A DNA stretch of 64,000 nt, taken from Agromyces sp. Soil535. Lineage in GTDB: Bacteria; Actinomycetota; Actinomycetes; Actinomycetales; Microbacteriaceae. The translations under genes and the position numbers were made by a program. The notes under the pieces are model-generated. The model saw only the letters and a program-made list of their open reading frames with translations. It did no database searches and had not been told where the DNA came from. The stretch is from contig NZ_LMRW01000005.1 in the NCBI RefSeq assembly GCF_001428255.1, positions 41,359 through 105,358 of the forward strand, written 5' to 3'. Shown here one piece after another: positions 41,476-48,511 of this stretch (within the stretch, counting starts at the first letter, position 1; each line of letters begins with the position of its first letter).

Positions 41476-43611
41476 TCAGTCGGTCGTGGTGAGTTCGAGC
41501 AGCACGAGCTGCGCGGGGAACAGCACGGGGGCATGCATGCCGACCGTGCCGAGCTGCCGGCCGGTCAGCGTGATCGGCTGCTCGGCCCAGGGGAGCGGCG
41601 ACTGGCCCGGCCCGTCGGCCACGCTGCCCGCTGCGATCCGCACGGTGTATCGGCGGTCGTCGTCGAGGCCCGGCAGCGTGAAGCGGCCGGGCGGGTAGGT
41701 CACGCTGGTCGCGACCTGCGTGAAGGTGAAGAGAGCGGATGCCCCGTCGCGGGCCACGACGCCGCGCACGTCGGTCGTGGCATCCGGAGTGTCGCCGTGC
41801 ACGAGCACCCCGGTGTGGATGAGTGCACGGTGACGCTTGTGCAGCTCGACCCAGCGGGCCACTGCGGCGAGGCCAGCGTCGTCGAGCGCGGTGAGGTCCC
41901 ACTCGATGCCGAGGTGGCCGAGCATCGCGACCCCCGCGCTGAGGTCGAGCGAGACCTGCCGCCCGGTGGAGTGCACGGTGGGGCTCGTGAGGTGCGCCCC
42001 CATGATCTCGGGCGGAACGATGAGGCTCGTGTAACGCTGGATCTGCAGGCGTTCGACGGGGTCGAGGGTGTCGCTCGTCCAGATTCGGTCGGTGTGCTCG
42101 AGGATGCCGAGGTCGACTCGGGCGCCGCCCGACGCGCACGACTCGATCTCGAGGTCGGGGTGGCGGCGCTTCAGCGCAGCGAGCAGGCGATACAGCGCCT
42201 CGACGTTGTCGTGCACCCGAGCGCGGCCCGAATCGGCGGCGCCCGCCTCGAGCAGGTCACGGTTGTGGTCCCACTTCAGGTAGGCGATGTCGTGCTCGTC
42301 GAGCAGGCTGTCGAGCCGCTCGAGGAGGTACTGCCAGGCGCCCTCGTTGGCGAGGTCGAGCACGTACTGCTGCCGGGCGGGCACCGGCAGTTCGTCGCGG
42401 CCGCGCAGGATCCAGTCGGGGTGCTCGCGGGCGAGCTCGCTGTCGAGGTTGACCATCTCGGGCTCGACCCAGAGGCCGAACTCCATGCCGAGCCCACGGA
42501 CCTTCTCGATGAGCGGCCCGAGGCCGGCCGGCCAGACGCCCTCGTCGACGTACCAGTCACCGAGGCCCGCGGTGTCGTCGCGACGGCCGCGGAACCAGCC
42601 GTCGTCGAGCACGAACCGCTCGACGCCCACGGCGGCCGCACGCTCGGCGAGTGCGACGAGCGTGTCGAGGTCGTGGTCGAAGTAGACGGCCTCCCAGGTG
42701 TTCAGCGTCACGGGGCGAGGGCGTCGCGGATGCTGCGGGCGGGCGCGCAGGTCGTCGTGGAAGCGCCGTGACAGCTCGTTGAGTCCGTCGCCCCACGATC
42801 CGATCGTCCATGGCGTCGTGTAGGCCTCGCCTTCGCCGAGCACGATCTCGCCGGAGCCGAGGAGCTCCCCGGCCGACAGGAACGACTCGGCCGTCGGCGT
42901 CCGCTCGGCGACGAGCCGGTGGTTGCCGCTCCAGGCCACGTGCACGGCGTGCACGAGGCCGCGCTCGAAGCCGAAGCCCGCGCGACCCGCGGCGAGCACG
43001 AGGCTCGCGTCTGACCCGGGGCGTCCGCGACGGCTCTCGCGCACGTGCGTGCCGATCGTGAAGGCGTGCCGCTGCGGCGAACGCTCTCGCAGGTGGCGGC
43101 CGGTGGTGTCGAGGAGCTCGTCGACGTCGCCCGGCACGGGGAACGTCGTCGTGAGCGCGACGAGCGTGTACGGCTCGGCGGCGCGGTTCTCGAGGGTGAT
43201 GCGCTGGCGGAGGAGGCCCGAGGGGGTCACCTCGAGCGTGATCGTGGCCGCAAGGCCGGCTGCGGCATCCGCTGCGATGACGACGGCGCGGGCGGATGCC
43301 TCGTCGACGTCGATCGCCTCGGTGACGAGCTTGGTCGAGAAGTGCCGGCCGTTGCGGTGGCCGGCGAGACCCGGCGTGCCGAGCCAGCCCGAGGACTCCT
43401 GCGGGATGAGCGTGAGCGGCGCCGGCTGGTCGAGCCCGCCCGAGACCCGCTGCGGCAGCGCCGCCGTGCCGAGCGCGGCGAGCTCTGCCTCGGCCAGCGC
43501 TCCCTGGTCGGCCCCCCAGAAGACGATCACGGGCAGGGGGGCATGACGGGCGTCGAGGATGACGCTGGTTCCCCCGTTGCGGAGGTGGAGGAGCCCGGAG
43601 CTGCGCTGCAT
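41476..43611 (-). CDS. GH36 alpha-galactosidase
   Basis: A 711-aa enzyme hydrolysing alpha-1,6-galactosides such as melibiose or raffinose. Evidence: DDGWFRGRRDD, nucleophile in YLKWDHNRDL, acid/base in ESCASGGARVDLG, and LWVEPEMVN. No signal peptide, so it is cytoplasmic. The ATG at 43611 lies 7 nt from a -10-like ATAGAA with a consensus TTGACA -35 (17-bp spacer), so the mRNA seems leaderless. A perfect palindrome overlaps the promoter. It is divergent from the ROK regulator. Confidence 0.92.
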   Translation of the reverse strand: MQRSSGLLHLRNGGTSVILDARHAPLPVIVFWGADQGALAEAELAALGTAALPQRVSGGLDQPAPLTLIPQESSGWLGTPGLAGHRNGRHFSTKLVTEAIDVDEASARAVVIAADAAAGLAATITLEVTPSGLLRQRITLENRAAEPYTLVALTTTFPVPGDVDELLDTTGRHLRERSPQRHAFTIGTHVRESRRGRPGSDASLVLAAGRAGFGFERGLVHAVHVAWSGNHRLVAERTPTAESFLSAGELLGSGEIVLGEGEAYTTPWTIGSWGDGLNELSRRFHDDLRARPQHPRRPRPVTLNTWEAVYFDHDLDTLVALAERAAAVGVERFVLDDGWFRGRRDDTAGLGDWYVDEGVWPAGLGPLIEKVRGLGMEFGLWVEPEMVNLDSELAREHPDWILRGRDELPVPARQQYVLDLANEGAWQYLLERLDSLLDEHDIAYLKWDHNRDLLEAGAADSGRARVHDNVEALYRLLAALKRRHPDLEIESCASGGARVDLGILEHTDRIWTSDTLDPVERLQIQRYTSLIVPPEIMGAHLTSPTVHSTGRQVSLDLSAGVAMLGHLGIEWDLTALDDAGLAAVARWVELHKRHRALIHTGVLVHGDTPDATTDVRGVVARDGASALFTFTQVATSVTYPPGRFTLPGLDDDRRYTVRIAAGSVADGPGQSPLPWAEQPITLTGRQLGTVGMHAPVLFPAQLVLLELTTTD

Positions 43612-43612
43612 G

Positions 43613-43647
43613 AGTTATTTCTATGACAGAAATAACTAAGTTGTCAA
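43613..43647 (-). promoter_or_regulatory. GH36 promoter with overlapping ROK operator
   Basis: On the minus strand: -35 TTGACA (43647-43642), 17-bp spacer, -10 ATAGAA (43624-43619), then 7 nt to the ATG at 43611. The perfect inverted repeat AGTTATTTC-N7-GAAATAACT (43613-43637) covers the -10 and spacer. Binding by the divergent ROK protein would block the promoter. Confidence 0.75.
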
Positions 43648-43736
43648 CCCGGTGAATCCAGGTGTCCCGGGCGCGTGGAGTGGATCGGATTCCTCTGCTT
43701 CGTGTCAGAATGAAACAAACGTGGGAGGGTTCACCG

Positions 43737-44885
43737 ATGGCGGAGCACCAGGCCGAGGTCAGCGCATCGGCGCGCGAGCTCGCGCGGGAGGTGCTCATCC
43801 ACGGCCCGATCTCACGTGCGGAGCTCGGTCGCCGCCTCGGGCTCTCGCCGGCGAGCCTCACGCGGCTCAGCAAGCCCTTCCTCGACCGCGGCTGGTTCAT
43901 CGAGGCGTCGGAGACCGTGCAGGGCGCGACCGGTCGCCCTGCCACGCCGCTCGACGTGCAGGTCGACTCGCGCCGTTTCGTCGGGGTGAAGCTCGCGGGC
44001 GAGTCGGCCTTCGGCGTCATCACCGACCTGCGCGCGGGCGCGCTCGATAAGGGTGAGCGGCGGCTCGCCGCGCACGAGGTCGACGCCGTCGTCGCGGCGG
44101 TGGCCGACCTCGTGGTGGAGCTCCGCGACGGCGACGGGGTGGAGGTCTCCGGGCTGGGCGTCAGCATCGGCGGCAACGTGGCGGGGCAGCGCGTCGTCAC
44201 CCGCGCGCCGTTCCTCGGGTGGCGTGACGTGGCGCTCGCCGACCTGCTCGAGCGCGAGCTCGGGATCCCGGTCACGATCGAGAACGACGTCACCGCGCTC
44301 ACGACCGCCGAGCAGTGGTTCGGCGACGTGCGGGGACGACCCGCGTTCGCCGTCGTCACCATCGGGGCGGGCGTCGGCTACGGGCTCGTCGTCCACGACC
44401 GCGTGATCACCACGCCCGACTCGGGACTCGGCCTCGGCGGGCACCTGCCGCTCGACCCCAACGGGCCGCTCTGCGGCGACGGACACCGCGGATGCTCCAC
44501 CGCGATGTTGTCGATCCCGAGCATCACCGCCCAACTCGGCATCGCGCTCGGCCATGAGGTGGACTACGACGAGGTGCTGCGACTCGCCCGGGAGGGGCAT
44601 CCGCTCGCCGTGTCGGTCACCGCCGCCGCCGGCCGCGCGCTCGGCCGCATGATGGCCGGCATCGCCAACATCGCCATGGTCGACACGATCGTGCTGTCGG
44701 GCGAGGGCGTCGGGCTCTGGAACGTGGTCGGCGACGTCGCGCTCGCCGCTCTCGCCGAGGACCGCGACGCCGAGGCGACTCCCGTCGAGGTGCACGTCGA
44801 CGACGCGGGCTTCGTGTCGTGGGCGCGGGGCGCCGCGGCGGTGGCGATCCAGGCGGCGCTGGGGCGGCTGCGGCTGCCGGCGTAG
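43737..44885 (+). CDS. ROK-family transcriptional regulator
   Basis: A 382-aa repressor. It has an N-terminal winged HTH (SRAELGRRLGLSPASLTRLS) fused to a ROK sugar-kinase-like domain (VVTIGAGVGYGLVV). The zinc-site-like GPLCGDGHRGC is a shortened CxCGxxGC motif. ATG 43737 has GGGAGGG upstream; ATG 43710 is an alternative. It is divergent from GH36, so it likely senses an alpha-galactoside or derived sugar and acts at the palindrome at 43613. Confidence 0.9.
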   Translation: MAEHQAEVSASARELAREVLIHGPISRAELGRRLGLSPASLTRLSKPFLDRGWFIEASETVQGATGRPATPLDVQVDSRRFVGVKLAGESAFGVITDLRAGALDKGERRLAAHEVDAVVAAVADLVVELRDGDGVEVSGLGVSIGGNVAGQRVVTRAPFLGWRDVALADLLERELGIPVTIENDVTALTTAEQWFGDVRGRPAFAVVTIGAGVGYGLVVHDRVITTPDSGLGLGGHLPLDPNGPLCGDGHRGCSTAMLSIPSITAQLGIALGHEVDYDEVLRLAREGHPLAVSVTAAAGRALGRMMAGIANIAMVDTIVLSGEGVGLWNVVGDVALAALAEDRDAEATPVEVHVDDAGFVSWARGAAAVAIQAALGRLRLPA

Positions 44886-44918
44886 GTCGCGGCATGCGGC
44901 GGTCGCGGGCGAGATGCG

Positions 44919-45938
44919 TCAGCGCTCGGGCGGCCTCGCCGTCGATGAGCGCACGCGGAGCTCGTAGGGCAGCGGCGTCGCGGCGGGCGGCGCGGCATCT
45001 GCGTCGGGCTCGAGCTGCTCCATGAGGATCTCGACGGCTTTCTCGCCCTGCAGGCGCGGGAACTGCGCCACGGTCGAGAGCCCGAAGAAGTCGGCGAGGT
45101 CGTGGTCATCGACTCCGATGATCGAGACGTCGCGCGGCACCACGAGGCCGAGGTCGCGGGCAGCGAGGATCGATCCGATCGCCATCTCGTCGGATGCCGC
45201 GAAGATCGCGGTCGGGCGGTCGCGGGGCACGCCGAGCAGCTGCTTGGCGGCGTGGTAGCCGCCGCGGATCGTGAAGTCGGCCGGCGCGAACAGCCGCTGG
45301 TCGACCTCGACGCCTGCGTCGCGCAACGCCTCTTCGTAGCCGATGCGGCGGTTCGTGGGCAGGTGGAAGTCGAGGTCGAACTCCAGTTGGCCGCCGATGT
45401 GCGCGATGCGCGTGTGTCCGAGGCCGATGAGGTGCTCGGTGGCGAGCCGCGCGACCGCGACGTCGTCGATCGTGAGCGTGCGCACCCCGGGGATCGGGCC
45501 GCCGACGCCGACGAGGGGCTTGCCGAGGTCATGGAGGCGTGCCACCTCCGGCTCGGTGAGCTCGAGCGACACTGCGATGACGGCGTCGACCCGCTGGCGC
45601 AGCAGGAAATGCTCGAAGACGCTCGAGCGTTCCTGACCGTCGCCCGACAGGTTGTAGAGGGTGAGGTCGTAGCCGCTGCGGAGCAGCGCCTGCTGGGCAC
45701 CCTCGAGCACCGACGAGAAGAACCATCGGTTGAGGAACGGGATCACGACGCCGATGTTGCGGGTACGCCCTGACGCGAGGCTCGACGCGTTCGACGAGAC
45801 CACGTAGCCGAGCCGGGCGGCGGCCTCGACCACCTTCGCCTTCGACCCCGGGGAGACGTGCCCGCGCCCGCTGAGGGCGCGCGAAACCGTCGCGGTGGAG
45901 ACCCCCGCGAGCTTCGCGACCTCTTCGATGCCGGCCAT
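44919..45938 (-). CDS. LacI-family transcriptional regulator
   Basis: A 339-aa repressor. The HTH IEEVAKLAGVSTATVSRALS lies at the N-terminus, followed by a hinge and a periplasmic-binding-protein-like sugar domain (NIGVVIPFLNRWFFSSVLEG, TAIFAASDEMAIGSILAARD, VSIIGVDDHDLADFF). A GAGGAG precedes the ATG. It is convergent with the ROK gene. It is the only LacI protein in the window and is a candidate, unproven, for the operators at 1057, 1142, 54176 and 54273. Confidence 0.92.
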   Translation of the reverse strand: MAGIEEVAKLAGVSTATVSRALSGRGHVSPGSKAKVVEAAARLGYVVSSNASSLASGRTRNIGVVIPFLNRWFFSSVLEGAQQALLRSGYDLTLYNLSGDGQERSSVFEHFLLRQRVDAVIAVSLELTEPEVARLHDLGKPLVGVGGPIPGVRTLTIDDVAVARLATEHLIGLGHTRIAHIGGQLEFDLDFHLPTNRRIGYEEALRDAGVEVDQRLFAPADFTIRGGYHAAKQLLGVPRDRPTAIFAASDEMAIGSILAARDLGLVVPRDVSIIGVDDHDLADFFGLSTVAQFPRLQGEKAVEILMEQLEPDADAAPPAATPLPYELRVRSSTARPPER

Positions 45939-46216
45939 GGCTCCTCATTCCCGGCCTCGCCGAGTCAGGGAAATCCTATCGCCTGGGCCGGTGCGGGCCG
46001 GTCGCGGGGCGGTCGAGGCAAGGGCGCTGGTGCGATCGAGGGGCGCCTACGGCCCTCGGCTCGGCCGACGTCGGCGTCTGACGATCGCGTGGGAATGATC
46101 GCGCCGCGCCGGGCGGGCCGTTGCCGGCAGTCGCCCGCGTGCGGTAGAAAGGCATCTGTCTATTGGCCTGCCCGCGGGGGTAGTCGCCCACCGTCGCCGT
46201 AGGAAGGAAGCACGCC

Positions 46217-46381
46217 ATGAAGTGGGTCAGGCGCATCGCTCTGGCACTGGTCGTGCTCTTCGCCCTCTTCTACCTGATCACACGCCCCGAGGATGCCGCG
46301 AACGCCGTGGAGGGCGCGGTCGGAGCGGTGTGGGGCGGAGTCCAAGCGGTGGGCCGGTTCTTCACTTCCCTCGCCACGTGA
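46217..46381 (+). CDS. Small membrane protein (54 aa)
   Basis: MKWVRRIALALVVLFALFYL begins a 54-residue protein. It has one hydrophobic helix (about 7-21), followed by PEDAANAVEGAVGAVWGG and a second amphipathic stretch. AGGAAGGAAG lies upstream. It ends 4 nt before the PH-domain gene, so the two likely form an operon. The family is not recognised, though similar short proteins sit beside PH-domain genes in Actinobacteria. Confidence 0.75.
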   Translation: MKWVRRIALALVVLFALFYLITRPEDAANAVEGAVGAVWGGVQAVGRFFTSLAT

Positions 46382-46385
46382 CGCC

Positions 46386-47108
46386 ATGAGCGTCTTCACG
46401 CTCGATCCCCACGTCGATCGATACCTCATCGCCGACGAGGGCGAGGTGATCATCGACGAGGTGTACAAGCACTGGGCCGCCGTCTTCGGCCCAATCCTCG
46501 AACTGTTCGCGATCATCCCGGTGCTGCTGCTCGTATTCTGGCTGCCCTCGAGTGCGTACTGGGTCCCGCTGTTCGGGGCGCTGGCACTGCTCCTGCACGC
46601 ACTGTGGCGCATGCTCGGCATGCGAATGGACCGCTTCGTGATCACGAACATGCGGGTGTTCCGGGTGCACGGCATCCTCTCGCAGCACGTGGCCACGATG
46701 CCGATCTCGCGCATCCTCGACATCTCGGTGCACGTTCCGATCCTCGGCCGCATCTTCAACTACGGGCACTTCGTGTTCGAGTCGGCGGCTCAGGAGCAAG
46801 GGCTCCGGGAGATCCGCTACGTCGGCTCCCCGACCCAGCGCGGGCTCACGATCCAGCGGGTCATCCAGCGATCCGGTCTGCGTGGCGCCGGTGGGGCGCG
46901 CACGATGAGCCGCGCCGACCGGGCCGCCCAGGCCGCCGCGGCCGCCCAGAGCGCCGCTGCAGCCGCCCAGGCGGCCCAGACTGCCCCGGTCATGCCGGCC
47001 CCCGGGGGCCAGACCGCCCCCGTCACGCCGAACGCCGACACGGCCCCCGTCGCGCCGAACGCCGACACCGCCCCGATCGACGTGCCGTGGTGGCGCGCCG
47101 AGGGCTGA
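46386..47108 (+). CDS. Bacterial PH-domain (YdbS/bPH2-like) membrane protein
   Basis: A 240-aa protein. The N-terminal 20 residues are followed by two hydrophobic helices (about 33-75). The PH-like domain (about 78-165) contains DRFVITNMRVFRVHGIL and MPISRILDISVHVPILGRIF, which are family signatures. The tail is Ala/Gln-rich with repeated TAPV-type units. Its role is probably at the envelope; no enzyme motif is seen. Confidence 0.85.
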   Translation: MSVFTLDPHVDRYLIADEGEVIIDEVYKHWAAVFGPILELFAIIPVLLLVFWLPSSAYWVPLFGALALLLHALWRMLGMRMDRFVITNMRVFRVHGILSQHVATMPISRILDISVHVPILGRIFNYGHFVFESAAQEQGLREIRYVGSPTQRGLTIQRVIQRSGLRGAGGARTMSRADRAAQAAAAAQSAAAAAQAAQTAPVMPAPGGQTAPVTPNADTAPVAPNADTAPIDVPWWRAEG

Positions 47109-47243
47109 GGGCCCCACGACGCGCGATCTGCGTGGCGTTCGACCCTGCGGCATCCGCTCATCGGCGCTGATTTCTCGCCACGCCAGTCCGCGGGTATTCT
47201 TGACAGGCCCCCGGTTGTGTGCGGAACGCGGTCGGGTGCGACT

Positions 47244-47325
47244 GGCGAGTTACCCAAGCGGCCAAAGGGATCTGACTGTAAATCAGCTGTCTACGACTTC
47301 GGGGGTTCGAATCCCTCACTCGCCA
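47244..47325 (+). tRNA. tRNA-Tyr (GTA)
   Basis: An 82-nt class II tRNA. Acceptor arms GGCGAGT/ACTCGCC, anticodon loop CTGTAAA with GTA, a long variable arm and the T-loop GGTTCGAATCC. CCA is not encoded. A TTGACA lies about 40 bp upstream and a hairpin terminator follows. Confidence 0.95.
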
Positions 47326-47332
47326 CGTGTGG

Positions 47333-47354
47333 AAGCCCCGGTGATCCGGGGCTT
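47333..47354 (+). terminator. Terminator after tRNA-Tyr
   Basis: AAGCCCCGG-TGAT-CCGGGGCTT is a perfect 9-bp stem with a 4-nt loop, 7 nt after the tRNA end, followed by T-rich TCGTCG. Confidence 0.8.
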
Positions 47355-47449
47355 TCGTCGTTCTCGGGCACGGTCTGGCGGCATGGGGGCGGTACCTCGG
47401 CGCGCCCGCGCGGCGGGCCGCCGGCGACGTGCTGGCGTAGCGTGAGGGC

Positions 47450-48280
47450 ATGAGCCAGCACGTCGCATCCGTCGCATCCGCCGCCCTGCTCGACCTCGCC
47501 CGCGATTTCGCCGTACGGGCCGCGGAGTTCGCGCTCGACGCACGGCGGGCGGGGGTGAGCGTCGTCGCGACGAAGTCGACGCCGACGGATGTCGTGACCG
47601 CCGTCGACCGTGACACCGAGACGCTGATCCGCTCGCTCATCCTCGATGCGCGACCCGACGACGGCATCGTCGGCGAGGAGGACGCCACCCACATCGGCAC
47701 GAGCGGCGTCGACTGGGTCATCGACCCGATCGACGGCACCGTCAACTTCCTCTACGGCATTCCGGCCTGGGCGGTCAGCATCGCCGTGGTCGAGGGTGCG
47801 GGCGGCGGCGAGGTCGAGGGCACGACCCTGGCCGGGGTCGTCGTGAACCCGGTCACCGGCGAGCTCTTCGAGGCGACCGCGGGCGGCGGTGCCAGCCTGG
47901 CGGGGCGTGAACTCGCCGTGAACGCCGACGTGTCGCTCGGATCCGCGCTCGTCGGCACCGGGTTCGGGTATGCCGCTGAGCGTCGACGCGAGCAGGCGAC
48001 AGTGCTCCTCGAACTGCTGCCGAAGGTGCGCGACATCCGCCGCATCGGGTCGGCCGCGCTCGACCTCTGCGCCGTCGCCGCCGGCCGGCTCGACGCGTTC
48101 TACGAGCACGGGCTCAACGCGTGGGACCACGCCGCCGGCGCACTCATCGCCCGCGAGGCGGGCGCCCGCGTCGGCGGGCCGTACGGTGGCCGCGAGAACA
48201 GCGAGTTGCTCGTCGCCGCGCCGCCCGTGCTGTACGAGGAGCTCGCCGCGGCGCTGCGGGCGGCGGGCATCGACGCCTGA
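47450..48280 (+). CDS. Inositol monophosphatase family protein
   Basis: A 276-aa metal-dependent phosphatase. Evidence: GEED metal ligand region, WVIDPIDGTVNFLYGIP, and the C-terminal NAWDHAAGALI. The substrate may be inositol phosphate, histidinol phosphate or another sugar phosphate. TAGCGT (47438-47443) lies 6 nt before the ATG. The 231 bp that follow (48281-48511) show no gene. Confidence 0.93.
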   Translation: MSQHVASVASAALLDLARDFAVRAAEFALDARRAGVSVVATKSTPTDVVTAVDRDTETLIRSLILDARPDDGIVGEEDATHIGTSGVDWVIDPIDGTVNFLYGIPAWAVSIAVVEGAGGGEVEGTTLAGVVVNPVTGELFEATAGGGASLAGRELAVNADVSLGSALVGTGFGYAAERRREQATVLLELLPKVRDIRRIGSAALDLCAVAAGRLDAFYEHGLNAWDHAAGALIAREAGARVGGPYGGRENSELLVAAPPVLYEELAAALRAAGIDA

Positions 48281-48511
48281 GGGCGGCTGCGGGCGCGTCC
48301 GTGCCCTCTGCGGCCGTGCGTGCAGCGGTCTTCGGCGCGCACTCGCCGGGGTCGCGACGCGATCGCGCGAGTTCTCGTCGCGACATCCGCGGACTGATGC
48401 GGATGTCGCGGTCCGGGCGAGCCGCGAGCGACGGAACTCGCCGACGCTCGTGGCGAACGCCCACGAGAACGGTTAGTCTTTACCAACCCGTTATCTCGAC
48501 GCAGGGTCGGG

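Noticed and set aside
40039..42771. 910-codon plus-strand open frame
   Set aside because: It lies opposite the binding-protein and GH36 genes, which have clear motifs. The composition is typical of an antisense shadow frame.
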